Origin: AP-15 sp963799085
Lineage (GTDB): Bacteria > Pseudomonadota > Alphaproteobacteria > ATCC43930 > CGMCC-115725
NCBI GenBank assembly: GCA_963799085.1
Contig: CAWCWA010000006.1
Span: forward strand, 372,001 to 436,000
DNA length: 64,000 nucleotides
Reading direction: 5' to 3'
Positions 35,786 to 47,016 of this stretch are shown here, one piece after another; position 1 is the stretch's first letter, and the number at the start of each line of letters is the position of its first letter. The notes under the pieces are model-generated. The model was given only the letters and a program-made list of their open reading frames with translations, did not search any database and had not been told where the DNA came from. The position numbers and the translations under genes are program-made.

Positions 35786-36778
35786 ATGTACGCCAAATTC
35801 TACGGGCTGGAGAGCCGCCCGTTTCAGCTCACCCCCGACGCCCGTTTCTTTTTCGAAAGCACGGTGCACCGCCAGGCGATGGCGTATCTGGTTTACGGGC
35901 TGCATCACGCCGAGGGATTTATCATCGTCACCGGCGAAGTCGGCGCCGGCAAGACGATCCTTGTCGACAATCTGCTCTCGACGATCAACGAGAACAGTTT
36001 CATCACGGCAAAGATCGTCACCAGTCAGTTGGGCGGCGACGATCTCCTGCACATGGTCGCGGCCGGCTTCGGCATCGCCAAGGAAGGTCTCAACAAGGGG
36101 TCGCTGCTGCAGCGGATCAACGATTTCGTGCTCGCCCAGCATCGCGACGGCAGGCGCGCGCTGCTGATCGTCGACGAGGCGCAGAACCTGTCGTTCGAGG
36201 CGCTCGAAGAATTGCGCATGCTGTCGAACATCGTCGTCGACAAGACGATGGCGCTGCAGAGCTTTCTCCTCGGCCAGCCGCAGTTTCGCACGATCCTCGG
36301 CAGCCCGGGGCTCGAGCAGCTGCGACAGCGGGTGACTGCGGCCTATCATCTGGGGCCGCTGAACGAGGCCGAAACCAGAGCCTATATCGAGCATCGCCTC
36401 AGCCGGGCGGCGTGGAAGGACGACCCGCACTTCACCGAGGCGTCGTTTCCACTGATCTACCAGCACAGCGGTGGGGTGCCGCGGCGGATCAACACGCTGT
36501 GCTCGCGGCTTCTGCTCTACGGCTTTCTCGAACAGCTGCACACCTTGACGGCCAGCGCTGTCGAAAAGGTCGCCAACGATCTGCGCGACGAACTGGCGGC
36601 GGTCTCGACGCCGGCCGTCATCACCTCCGAGGGTGCGACGATCGAGCCGCCCGCGACCGGCTTGTCCCAGGTGGCTGAGCGCGTCACTAGCCTCGAAAAG
36701 AGCGTTAACAAGCACGAACGCCTGATCAAGCGCGCGATCGAGATCGCTGCTCATTATTTCCAGGGTGAACGCGTATGA
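35786..36778 (+). CDS. XrtA-associated ATPase (ExeA/GspA-like AAA)
   Basis: 330 residues. N-terminal MYAKFYGLESRPFQLTPD and FFESTVHRQAMAYLVYGL are the signature of the PEP-CTERM ATPase family. Walker A is GEVGAGKT (about residues 52-59) and Walker B ALLIVDEAQNLSFEALEELR; a sensor-type GVPRRINTLCSRLLLYGF follows. The C-terminal tail is a helix without the peptidoglycan-binding domain of ExeA. Probably powers assembly or remodelling of the envelope part of the system. It starts four bases after the barrel gene and overlaps the deacetylase gene (ATGA). Confidence 0.92.
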   Translation: MYAKFYGLESRPFQLTPDARFFFESTVHRQAMAYLVYGLHHAEGFIIVTGEVGAGKTILVDNLLSTINENSFITAKIVTSQLGGDDLLHMVAAGFGIAKEGLNKGSLLQRINDFVLAQHRDGRRALLIVDEAQNLSFEALEELRMLSNIVVDKTMALQSFLLGQPQFRTILGSPGLEQLRQRVTAAYHLGPLNEAETRAYIEHRLSRAAWKDDPHFTEASFPLIYQHSGGVPRRINTLCSRLLLYGFLEQLHTLTASAVEKVANDLRDELAAVSTPAVITSEGATIEPPATGLSQVAERVTSLEKSVNKHERLIKRAIEIAAHYFQGERV

Positions 36779-37767
36779 GAACCGTCGCCGAGCCATTGCA
36801 GCGGCGAATTGCGACCGCCCCGGCGCAGGGTGATGCCGACTGGCCGTCCGCGACGGTGCAACCGCAAGCACCGCAGCATCCTCGCGTCGTCAACGCCCTG
36901 ACAATCGACGTCGAGGATTATTTTCAGGTCGAGGCGTTCGCCGGCACGATCGACCGCGGCGAGTGGGACCGTCTGCCGCGCCGGGTCGAGCGCAACACGG
37001 CGCGTCTGTTGGATATCCTCGCCGAGGCTGACGTCAAGGCCACGTTCTTCACGCTCGGATGGGTGGCGCAGCGCCATCCCACGGTGGTGCGGCGCATCGT
37101 CGCCGATGGCCACGAGTTGGCGAGCCACGGCACCGAGCATGCCCGCGTCGACCGCCAATCACCGCAAGCATTTCGCGCCGACCTGAGGCGCAGCAAGGAG
37201 ATCCTCGAGGATATCGGCGGCGTGCCGGTGCAGGGTTACCGAGCGCCGACCTTTTCGATCGGCCGCGACAGCCCTTGGGCGCACGAAATCCTGTTGCAGG
37301 AGGGCTTCCGCTACAGTTCGAGCGTCTATCCACGCCGGCACGATCTTTACGGCTGTCCGTCGGCGCCGCGCAGCGCATTTGCGCCGCTGCCGGGGATCAT
37401 CGAAGCGCCATTGACCACGGTGCGGCTTTTCGGCGTCGACCTCCCGGCCTCGGGCGGCGGCTATTTTCGGCTGTTCCCGTATCATGTGAGCCGCTGGCTG
37501 TTGCAGCGGGCGAACCGGACGAGCGGCGCGCCGGCGATCTTCTATCTTCATCCCTGGGAGATCGACCCGGAGCAGCCGCGGCAAACCCAGGCGCCGGCGC
37601 GGGCTCGGTTCCGGCATTATCTGAACCTCGGCCGCGGCGAGGCGCGGTTGCGGCTGCTGCTGCGCCACTTCGAGTGGAGCCGCATGGACCGGCTTCTTCT
37701 GGCCGATCGGGCAGGGCCGTTTCCGGTGATCACGGCATGGATGGATCACCGCTCTCCGTCGCGGTAA
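36775..37767 (+). CDS. XrtA-associated polysaccharide deacetylase (NodB domain plus DUF3473)
   Basis: 330 residues. NodB motifs: NALTIDVEDYFQVEAF with the catalytic and metal Asp, ASHGTEHARVD with the metal His pair, and GYRAPTFSIGRDSPWA. The C-terminal DUF3473 contains SGGGYFRLFPYHVSRWLLQ and AIFYLHPWEIDPEQPR. The first 35 residues are extra and unstructured. It would remove acetyl groups from the polymer; with no signal peptide visible, the site is probably cytoplasmic or at the membrane face. Start overlaps the ATPase gene by four bases and its end overlaps the FemAB gene by 31. Confidence 0.92.
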   Translation: MRTVAEPLQRRIATAPAQGDADWPSATVQPQAPQHPRVVNALTIDVEDYFQVEAFAGTIDRGEWDRLPRRVERNTARLLDILAEADVKATFFTLGWVAQRHPTVVRRIVADGHELASHGTEHARVDRQSPQAFRADLRRSKEILEDIGGVPVQGYRAPTFSIGRDSPWAHEILLQEGFRYSSSVYPRRHDLYGCPSAPRSAFAPLPGIIEAPLTTVRLFGVDLPASGGGYFRLFPYHVSRWLLQRANRTSGAPAIFYLHPWEIDPEQPRQTQAPARARFRHYLNLGRGEARLRLLLRHFEWSRMDRLLLADRAGPFPVITAWMDHRSPSR

Positions 37768-38783
37768 GACCGTTCGCGGACGGCGACGGCCAGCGGTGGG
37801 ACGATTTCGTCCTGTCCTGTCCCGCCGGCACGGTCTTTCACCTGTCCGCCTGGAAGCGGGTGATTGAGCGCGCTTTTGGCCATCCGACCCACTATCTACT
37901 GGCCTATCGAGGACCGAAGGTCACCGGTGTCTTGCCGCTGACCCGCGTCAAATCGGTCTTGTTCGGCTCGTCGCTGATCTCGAATGCCTTTGCCGTTTAC
38001 GGCGGGCCCATCGCCGGTGACGAAGACAGCCTGCGGGCGTTGGAAGAGGCGGCGGTCGCGTTGATGGAAAGGGAGGGCGTTCCGGTCCTTGAACTGCGCG
38101 GCTTTTCGCCGACGCGGACCGACTGGCCGACGCGGTCCGACCTTTACGCCTGCTTTCGCAAGCCGCTCGATCCCTCGCCCGAGGCTAATTTGAAGGCGAT
38201 CCCGCGCAAGCAGCGGGCGATGGTGCGCAAGGGCATCCAGAACGGCTTGCGTTCGGAGATCGACGTCGGCATCGACCGACTCTACCGCATCTATGCCGAA
38301 AGCGTGCGCAATCTGGGCACCCCGGTTTTCCCGAAGGCCTATTTTCGGCTGATCCGGGAGGAATTCGCGACATCCTCGGACATCGTCACGGTGTCGCAGA
38401 ACGGACAGGCGGTGGCGGCGGTCCTTAATCTGTATTTTCGCGACGAGGTCTCACCCTTCTATGGCGGCGGTCTGCCGGCGGCCCGCGCACTCGCCGCAAA
38501 CGATTTCATGTATTGGGAAGTGATGCGCCGCGCCTGCTTGCGCGGCTGTCGCAGCTTCGATTTCGGCCGCAGCAAGGTCGGCACCGGATCGCACGCCTTC
38601 AAACGAAATTGGGGGTTCGAGCCGACCCCGCTCGTTTATCAATTTCGACTGGCGCCGGGACGACGAATGCCTGACATGAACCCGCTCAACCCCAAGTTCC
38701 GCCTTCTGATCGCCGGCTGGAAGCGGCTGCCGCTCGCGGTGGCGACGCGTCTCGGCCCGTGGATCGTCAGGGGTATCGGGTAA
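37737..38783 (+). CDS. XrtA-associated FemAB-like acyltransferase
   Basis: 348 residues with the GNAT-related FemAB fold. Family segments: GTVFHLSAWKRVIERAFGH, YACFRKPLDPSPEANLKAIP, RKQRAMVRKGIQNGLRSEI, YFRDEVSPFYGGGLPAARAL and FDFGRSKVGTGSHAFKRNWG. The PEP-CTERM FemAB family is found only in such loci; it presumably transfers an amino acid or acyl group to a polymer or protein precursor. I chose the ATG at 37737, which overlaps the deacetylase end. Confidence 0.9.
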   Translation: MDGSPLSVAVRPFADGDGQRWDDFVLSCPAGTVFHLSAWKRVIERAFGHPTHYLLAYRGPKVTGVLPLTRVKSVLFGSSLISNAFAVYGGPIAGDEDSLRALEEAAVALMEREGVPVLELRGFSPTRTDWPTRSDLYACFRKPLDPSPEANLKAIPRKQRAMVRKGIQNGLRSEIDVGIDRLYRIYAESVRNLGTPVFPKAYFRLIREEFATSSDIVTVSQNGQAVAAVLNLYFRDEVSPFYGGGLPAARALAANDFMYWEVMRRACLRGCRSFDFGRSKVGTGSHAFKRNWGFEPTPLVYQFRLAPGRRMPDMNPLNPKFRLLIAGWKRLPLAVATRLGPWIVRGIG

Positions 38784-38796
38784 TGCGGCGGCAGGC

Positions 38797-40422
38797 GTGG
38801 CGCGATGCGGCCGCCGTCGCGGGAGGTCAGGACGTCGCGTCTCCGGGCGGGTGGCGGTGACGGCCTTGTCCTCGACCCCCAACGGAAAACCGATCGCCAA
38901 GCGACCTTTGGCGCGCGACTGGTGGCCGCCATTGGCGATGATCGGGCTGGCGGCCGTCGCCTTCGGCTTCGTCTTCCACCGCGACATCGCCGGGGCGGTG
39001 CGGGTGTGGATCGATTCGACCGCCTACAACCACTGCTTTCTGGTGCCGGCCCTGATCGGCTATCTGCTGTGGGAGAGGCGGGCGGTGTTTGCCGCGGTTT
39101 CGCCGCGTCCCGCCTGGTGGCCGCTGTTGCTGATGCCGCTGCTGTCTGCGGTATGGCTCGTCGCGGCCGTTCTCGATCTGCAGGAAGGCCGGCAATTCGC
39201 CCTGGTGGCGATGTTCGAAGTCGTCCTGCTGGCAACGCTCGGCCCGCAGGTGGTGCGGACTTTTCTGGCGCCCTTGCTGTTCCTGTTTTTTCTGGTGCCG
39301 AGCGGCGGCTTTCTGGTGCCGTGGCTGCAAAACGTGACGGCGCACATTACGGTTGCCGGCCTGAACGCGCTGCATATCCCGGTCTATTCCGACGGCTATA
39401 TGATCGAGATCCCCGAAGGCACCTTTGAGATCGCCGAGGCTTGCGCCGGCCTGCGTTTTCTGATCGCCTCGATCGTGTTCGGCTGTTTTTTTTCCGTCGT
39501 CATGTACCGCGGTTTCGCCCGGCGGGCACTGTTCATCGCGCTGTCGGTCGCGGTGCCGATCGGCGCCAACGGATTGCGCGCCCTCGGCATCATCCTGCTG
39601 GCGCATCTCGAAGGCAGCGCTGCGGCGGTGGAGGCCGACCATGTCCTCTACGGATGGCTGTTCTTTTCGCTGGTGATCTTGATGCTGATCGCGATCGGCG
39701 TGACCTTTGCCGACAAGGGCGAGCGACCGCCGCCGTCGGTTCGATCGCCGCCTCGCCGGGCGGCGCCGTGGCGGTTCGTCCTCCCGGCCGCGGCCTCGGT
39801 CCTGCTCGCCGTCAGCGGCCCGGGCTATGCTGCGCACCTCGCCGGTCTGTTTCCGGCTGCCGCTTTTTCGGCCTCCGCGGCCCCGCAGGTGGCGCCGCCC
39901 TGGCAGGCTGTTCCCGGCGAACCGGAGTGGAAGCCGGCGATCGAAGGCGCGGACCGACAGTTTCTTGAAGGGTTTGCCCAGCCCGACTCAGGCGTGGTGA
40001 TCCGCTATGTCGCACTCTATCGGCTGGGTGCGGTCGGCAACCGTCTGACGCGGAGCGAAAATCGTGTTGCCGACGGCAATACGTGGCAATTGGTGCAGCG
40101 TGGCCGGGCGGAAGTGACCCTCGGCGGTAAGAAGGTCGCAGTGGCAAGTGACATTATCACCAGGGGCGGCCGCCGTCGGCTCGTCTGGTCGTTCTTTTTC
40201 GTTGACGGCGAGGTCGTCAGCGGACTGATCAACGCCAAGCTGCTGCAGGCGCGCGCGGTGCTGCTGCGGCAGTCCCCGGTGGGCGCGCTCGTCGCGATTT
40301 CCGCGAGCATGGAGGACCCCGACTACCCGGCGAAAAAACAGCTGCAGGATTTTCTCGCCGCCAGCGAGCCCCTGGACCAATACCTCGCATCGCTGCGCCT
40401 GCGGCCTGCTCCCGGCGTTTGA
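38797..40422 (+). CDS. xrtA: Exosortase A fused to EpsI domain (XrtA)
   Basis: Multi-pass inner-membrane transpeptidase-like protease that recognises PEP-CTERM tails. About eight to ten helices in the first 320 residues. The catalytic set is visible: Cys216 in EACAGLRFL, Arg261 in GANGLRALGI and His282 in DHVLYGWLFF. After a final helix (about residues 325-350) comes a periplasmic EpsI/DUF3485 domain (PPWQAVPGEPEWKP to LQDFLAASEPLDQYLASL). Fusion of the two is the normal exosortase A form. The start is uncertain: the frame opens at 38797, but GTG codons at 38851 and 38857 are also possible; the first 20 residues are Arg/Gly-rich and unlike a real N-terminus. Confidence 0.92.
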   Translation: MARCGRRRGRSGRRVSGRVAVTALSSTPNGKPIAKRPLARDWWPPLAMIGLAAVAFGFVFHRDIAGAVRVWIDSTAYNHCFLVPALIGYLLWERRAVFAAVSPRPAWWPLLLMPLLSAVWLVAAVLDLQEGRQFALVAMFEVVLLATLGPQVVRTFLAPLLFLFFLVPSGGFLVPWLQNVTAHITVAGLNALHIPVYSDGYMIEIPEGTFEIAEACAGLRFLIASIVFGCFFSVVMYRGFARRALFIALSVAVPIGANGLRALGIILLAHLEGSAAAVEADHVLYGWLFFSLVILMLIAIGVTFADKGERPPPSVRSPPRRAAPWRFVLPAAASVLLAVSGPGYAAHLAGLFPAAAFSASAAPQVAPPWQAVPGEPEWKPAIEGADRQFLEGFAQPDSGVVIRYVALYRLGAVGNRLTRSENRVADGNTWQLVQRGRAEVTLGGKKVAVASDIITRGGRRRLVWSFFFVDGEVVSGLINAKLLQARAVLLRQSPVGALVAISASMEDPDYPAKKQLQDFLAASEPLDQYLASLRLRPAPGV

Positions 40423-40444
40423 CGCCGTCAGCAGCGGGCTCGCG

Positions 40445-40732
40445 TCACGCCGAGTCCGGCTCGCGGCAGCTGGCGAGGATCCGCTCGAACCCGGCCCACA
40501 GGACTTCCTCCGGCAGTAGCAGCGGCTTTTTGACGATGGTCAGGCGCAATTCGGCGTGGGCCTCATCATGCGCGAATTCGACGGTGCACGGCCCTAGCGG
40601 CGTGTTCCCGGCAGCATTGCCGCGCGCGCCGCCCGGTGGTTCGAACGCAATCGCGTAATCGCGGCGACCGCGCCGTTTCAGTCTATCGAAGACCTCGCGG
40701 GTCACGACCGGATAGGAGCGGGACCGAGCCAT
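40445..40732 (-). CDS. Hypothetical 95-residue protein
   Basis: I do not recognise this protein. It starts at an ATG at 40732 and reads MARSRSYPVVTREVFDRLKR, a basic region (RRGRRDYAIAF), a glycine-rich loop, then a regular strand/helix end (CTVEFAHDEAHAELRLTIVK and LLPEEVLWAGFERILASC). The ordered C-terminal half and the tight fit between the exosortase and deacetylase genes argue for a real gene. It is convergent with the exosortase gene and could be co-transcribed with the deacetylase upstream on the same strand. Confidence 0.5.
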   Translation of the reverse strand: MARSRSYPVVTREVFDRLKRRGRRDYAIAFEPPGGARGNAAGNTPLGPCTVEFAHDEAHAELRLTIVKKPLLLPEEVLWAGFERILASCREPDSA

Positions 40733-40778
40733 CAAACCGCCCGCGACGGCCCATCGGGCAGAGTCGTCGACGTCGGGC

Positions 40779-41841
40779 TCAACGGCGTTCGCGAACCGGG
40801 GCGCACACTGTCTGCTGCGGCTTGCCGCATCGCTGCGGGCCCCACTGCTCCGCCAAGGCTTTGATCTCGAAAGGTGTGGCAGCCCGGCCCCCGATCTCGC
40901 CGAAGAAGAATTCGAGATATTGTTCGATGCGTCTGAGGAAGGCTCGCAAATCGGCCTCGGTGCGTACATAGGGCGTGTTGCCGGGCGCCAGCGAAGGGCT
41001 GTGATAGGTGAAGCTGAAGACGCGATGGCCGCTACGCAACAGGGCCCGCGTCAACCGGCGCTGCTCCTCGAAGGAGATGCCTTCCGGAGTCAAGAGTGAT
41101 GCGTTCGAGCAGGTGAAGGTGAGCAAGAATGCCGGGTACGTGCAGTGCCTTCAGCCGGTCGTTCATCGTCAGCGTATAGGCCAGCGCCCCGGCATTGGCG
41201 AGCAACCCCGAATAGCCGATCGAGAGCGGAATTTCGAGCAGCGCGGGATCGTCGCCGAACCAATACGGACGCGCCCCGCACCGCGAGAAGTCGGGCCCGA
41301 ACTGCGCGCTGAAATCGGTGCCCGGATGCACGCTGACGTCGATTTCGTAGCCGAGCTCGGCGAGGATGCTTGCCGTCGCGTGGCCGACGCCGTATCGACC
41401 TGCCTTATAAATCCGGGGCTGTACGCCGATGTTATCGCGAATCGTGCGGGTCAGCCGCACCAGCTTTTCGCGCTCCAGTTCGATCGGCAGATTTCCCGGG
41501 AACGAGTTTTCGTCGGTCTTCTGCTCGACGAAGGGCGGATTATCCCAAGGCTGAAGATGCGCCCCAATCTCGCAGAGGCCTGAGTGGTGAAGCTCGCGAA
41601 TGTATTCGTATCCCTCCGGAGTGCTGCTGACCGGGTAATCGAGAACCAAGGTCGGGCGAATGCCGTATCGCTCGTAGAGGCGCTGGGTATGGACTTGGCA
41701 TTTGACCGATGTAGCCCCGGCCGCGCGACGCGGGCGGTCGTGCGCCCAGTCGAACTCGGCCTCGGTATCGACCACCACCACGAGCCGCGGCGGCTGGTCG
41801 GCGGGCCAGTCGATGATCCTCCATGTGCTTGGGTCCAGCAT
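40779..41841 (-). CDS. Polysaccharide deacetylase-like protein (WalW type), one frameshift
   Basis: The N-terminal frame (41841 to about 41095) reads RLVVVVDTEAEFDWAHDRPR (metal Asp region), YGIRPTLVLDYPVSSTPEGY, EIGAHLQPWDNPPFVEQKTD (His motif) and YKAGRYGVGHATASILAELG. It then shifts, and the C-terminal part continues as TPEGISFEEQRRLTRALL, VFSFTYHSPSLAPGNTPYV and RIEQYLEFFFGEIGG to 40779. The join HLHLLERITL + TPEGISF looks seamless, so one indel near 41090-41100 explains it. About 350 residues. WalW-type proteins are found in cell-wall polysaccharide loci. Divergent from the glycosyltransferase gene. Confidence 0.78.
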
Positions 41842-42124
41842 GCGTTAGTAGTGGGCGTCTCCGGGCTCTATCGTCACCCATGGGCGCAGAAATGAGTGAT
41901 GCGAACGATGGATACCGGAACCTTCTTGATACGATCCGCGTTCGCGGCTGGGTTTAGCACAGCTGAACCGGTCATGCCAGAGAGGCAAGATTCCGCGTTG
42001 CCAACTTTTCTTATGGTATGTAAGAGGAGTTAAATGATTCCATAACTCGGCTAGGTTAACTTTCCCCGAGCCCGGGCCACGTTTCAGCCGAGGACGCGAC
42101 GATCGTTCCGCAGCATCCCCCACG

Positions 42125-43276
42125 ATGGTAGCCCTCCCTGTACTTCCCGGCGCAGCGCCGCGTCAGCCGCCACGCGTATCCTTGCTGCATGTGTTTCCGA
42201 GCTTTGCCGTCGGCGGCGTGCCGCTGCGGATGGTCGGCGTAATCAACCATTTTGGCAAGCGCTTCCGTCACTCGATCATCGCCCTCGACAATAATTTCGA
42301 AGCCGGTTCCAGATTTGAGAGGGACGTCGATCCGCGGCAATTGCCAATGCGCCATGACAAAGGCAATGTATTGCGCGGCGTCTTCAATAGCGCGCAAACG
42401 CTGCGGCGCTTGCGCCCCAACCTCCTGGTCACCTACAATTGGGGCGCCATCGAATGGGCGATGGCGAACCGGCTGCTGTCGATCTCTCACCACGTTCATC
42501 TCGAAGACGGATTTGGCCGGGATGAGGCGGATCGGCAGATGCCGCGCCGCGTATTGTTTCGCCGCTGGGCGTTGGCGCGCTGCGACAAGCTGGTCGTGCC
42601 ATCGCGTCAGTTGCAAGCGATCGCCGGTCAGCTCTGGAAGGTGCCGGCGAACCGGGTCGTCTATATCCCCAACGGCATAGATCTTGCGCGCTTCGCCGAC
42701 GTCTCGCAGGCGGCAGCGCCGGGCCTCTCACGGCGCCCGGACGAGGTCGTCATTGGTACCGTGGCGCCGCTGCGCCCAGAGAAAAACGTCGGCCGGCTGT
42801 TGCGGGCGTTCGCCGCGCTCGACGAGCCAACTCCGACGCGACTCGTGGTTGCCGGAGACGGCGCCGAAAGGAGCCACCTGGAAGGACTTGCCTGCGAACT
42901 TGGGGTCGGCGACCGGGTCGTCTTTGTCGGGCAGACAAGGCCGGAATTGGTCCTTGGTGCGTTCGACATTTTCGCGCTTTCGTCCGACACCGAGCAGATG
43001 CCGATCGCGCTGCTCGAGGCGATGGCGTCGAGCCGCGCCGTCGTCACCGTCGATGTCGGCGACGTGCGCGAGATGTTGTGTGCGGCAAATCGAGAATTTG
43101 TCGTTCCACGCGACGATCGGGCCGCCCTTGCCAACGCACTCGCGCGGCTGGTTCGCGACCCGCAGAGGCGGGAACTCCTCGGACACATGAACCGGCAGCG
43201 CGCCGTTGCGGCGTTTGGGCAGGAGCGGATGTTCGCGGCGTACGAGAAGATCTTCGCTCTCGGCCGGGAAGGCTGA
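42125..43276 (+). CDS. Glycosyltransferase family 4 (GT-B, XrtA-locus sugar transferase)
   Basis: 383 residues. The N-terminal Rossmann half begins VSLLHVFPSFAVGGVPLRM and includes HHVHLEDGFGRDEADRQMPR; the C-terminal half has VVIGTVAPLRPEKNVGRLLR, RLVVAGDGAERSHLEGL, VVFVGQTRPELVLGAFDIFA and the E-x7-E-type donor motif EQMPIALLEAMASSRAVV. It would add a nucleotide-activated sugar with retention of configuration in assembly of the repeat unit. The ATG at 42125 follows a 283-base divergent gap that should carry promoters for both sides. Confidence 0.9.
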   Translation: MVALPVLPGAAPRQPPRVSLLHVFPSFAVGGVPLRMVGVINHFGKRFRHSIIALDNNFEAGSRFERDVDPRQLPMRHDKGNVLRGVFNSAQTLRRLRPNLLVTYNWGAIEWAMANRLLSISHHVHLEDGFGRDEADRQMPRRVLFRRWALARCDKLVVPSRQLQAIAGQLWKVPANRVVYIPNGIDLARFADVSQAAAPGLSRRPDEVVIGTVAPLRPEKNVGRLLRAFAALDEPTPTRLVVAGDGAERSHLEGLACELGVGDRVVFVGQTRPELVLGAFDIFALSSDTEQMPIALLEAMASSRAVVTVDVGDVREMLCAANREFVVPRDDRAALANALARLVRDPQRRELLGHMNRQRAVAAFGQERMFAAYEKIFALGREG

Positions 43277-43294
43277 GGCGGGACCCGGCGGCGC

Positions 43295-45066
43295 ATGGGC
43301 GGCTTTGTAATGATCCACACCGGTTCCGGCGAGAACCGCTGCGCCATGCAGCAGGCCGCGGTCGGCGCGTTCGCCCGAGCGGGACTGAAGGGATCGCGCT
43401 TCATCCGCGGCGACGACTACTTGTTGGCGGTTTACCCAAAGCGCCAGGCGAGCGAGCCCAGCCTGGCGCAGTTCGCCAACGGCGATTTCGTCTTCACCTG
43501 CGGCACCCTGATCTACAATAATCTCGTTGGAACAGAGGCCGCCGCCGCATTTTATCGCGATTACGGCGATCTGCCCGAACCGCGGGAACGCGCGATGGGC
43601 CACTACGTCGTGGTCGTGCGCAAAGGCGGCAAGACGGAAATATTGCCGGACAGCTTCGGCGGCTTCCACGTGTTTTGCGACCGCGGCGGCAGGATCGCCT
43701 CCTCGCTATTTCTCGCCGTCGCCTCGGCGCTCGACCGGGTCTCGCTCGGCACGCAGAGCGCTTGCGAATTCGTCTTCAACGGCGTCGTCTCGGGCAACGC
43801 TACGCTCTTCGACGAGGTCTCGATCCCGCCGGTCAACGGCACGATCGTTGTGCGGGAGAGGGCGCTCGAGGTTGTGCCGCATCCACCGCGGCTGCCAACT
43901 GCGGCGAGCATGCAGCCTTTTGCCGAGAGTGTTAGCCGGAGCATGGAATTGCTCGACGGCTATTTTTCCGCCGTCGCGGCCAATTTCGGGAACCGCGTCA
44001 CCTGCGCGCTTTCGGGCGGCTATGATTCGCGACTGATCTTGGCGATGCTGCGCCGCCACGGGGTGCGGCCGCGCGTCTATGTGTACGGGCCGCGCGGCGA
44101 CAAGGATGTCAGCATGGCCCGTCTGATCGCGGCCGGCGAGGGCTTCGAACTCGAAGTCGTCGACAAAGAGGGCCAGCGGGTCGTCAGTCCCGAGGAATTC
44201 GCTCCGGTGGCGCACGAAAATTTCCTCGCCAATGACGGCTACGGCTGGGGCGGGATCTTCGATAATGGCGCCGAGCGCGATCAGCGCGCGAGCCGGGTCA
44301 GCGGTAACGCCATCGTGCTCAACGGCGGCGGCGGCGAGATCTGGCGCAATTTCTTCTATCTCCCCGATCGCAGCTACAGCCGCCGCGAGATCCTTTGGTC
44401 GTTCTACAGTCAGTTCGACCCGGCCACCTGCACGCGCAGCTTCGACGAGGATCCCTACTACCGGCATCTCGAGGAGAAGATCGCGCTACTGACCGGCGAT
44501 GGTCGTGACCATCTGCCGCGGCCGCTGGTCGAGTGGCTCTACCATAATTTTCGCTGTCGCGCCTGGGACGGCAGAGCCAACAGCGTCAATAACACCTACG
44601 GCTACGTAGCGCTGCCCTTTCTCGAACGGCGGGTGACCGACCATGCCAGCATCCTGCCGATTGCCTGGAAGAACCACGGCGCGTACGAGGCGGAACTGAT
44701 CCGCAGGGCCGACCCAAAGCTGGCGACCTATCCGTCGATCTACGGCCACGATTTCAGTGGCCCGCCGCCGACCTGGCGGCGCTTTTCCGATTATGCGACC
44801 TATTTCCGCCCGCCTTGGTTGCGGCGATATTCCTATCGTATAAAGCGGCGTGCGTTTGGCGGCAGCCGTTCAGAATACCTGCGCCAGGAGTATCGCGATG
44901 CGGCGTTGCCGGGCGGGGTCGAAACGATGAGCGCGCTATTCCGCCTGGACCGGGTTGCCGACCCGGCGCAACTGGCGCGCATCCTCAGCCTCGAATACCT
45001 CATTCGCCAGTTTGACGGACGGATCCGCGTCGAATTCGGCAAGTCCTCAAATCGGAGTTGCATGCG

Positions 45067-45079
<13 letters not shown>
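43295..45079 (+). CDS. Asparagine synthase-related protein without glutaminase Cys
   Basis: 594 residues. The N-terminal 200 residues have the shape of an Ntn/class II amidotransferase domain, but the protein begins MGGFVMIHTG, with no Cys at position 2, so glutamine hydrolysis is unlikely. The synthetase half has the PP-loop CALSGGYDSRLILAML (about residues 238-253) and YVYGPRGDKDVSMARLIAAG. Relatives activate a carboxylate with ATP and amidate it or form lactams. It could modify uronic-acid residues of the polymer with amine from another source, perhaps the neighbouring XrtA amidotransferase. Its 3' end overlaps that gene by 13 bases. Confidence 0.85.

Positions 45080-47012
<1,933 letters not shown>

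Positions 47013-47016
<4 letters not shown>

Noticed and set aside
35783..36678. Extension of the outer-membrane barrel frame through the ATPase gene, giving a 925-residue protein
   Set aside because: The barrel ends at KTF* in the next frame; residues beyond about 35720 are the ATPase gene read out of frame.
41998..42026. TTGCCA-N17-TAAGAG as promoter of the glycosyltransferase
   Set aside because: The -10 match is poor and the region has several equally weak alternatives.
42034..42045. Four-codon mini-frame (ATG ATT CCA TAA) with AGAGGAG upstream, ahead of the glycosyltransferase
   Set aside because: It could be a leader peptide, but nothing links it to the gene 80 bases downstream and such short frames arise by chance.
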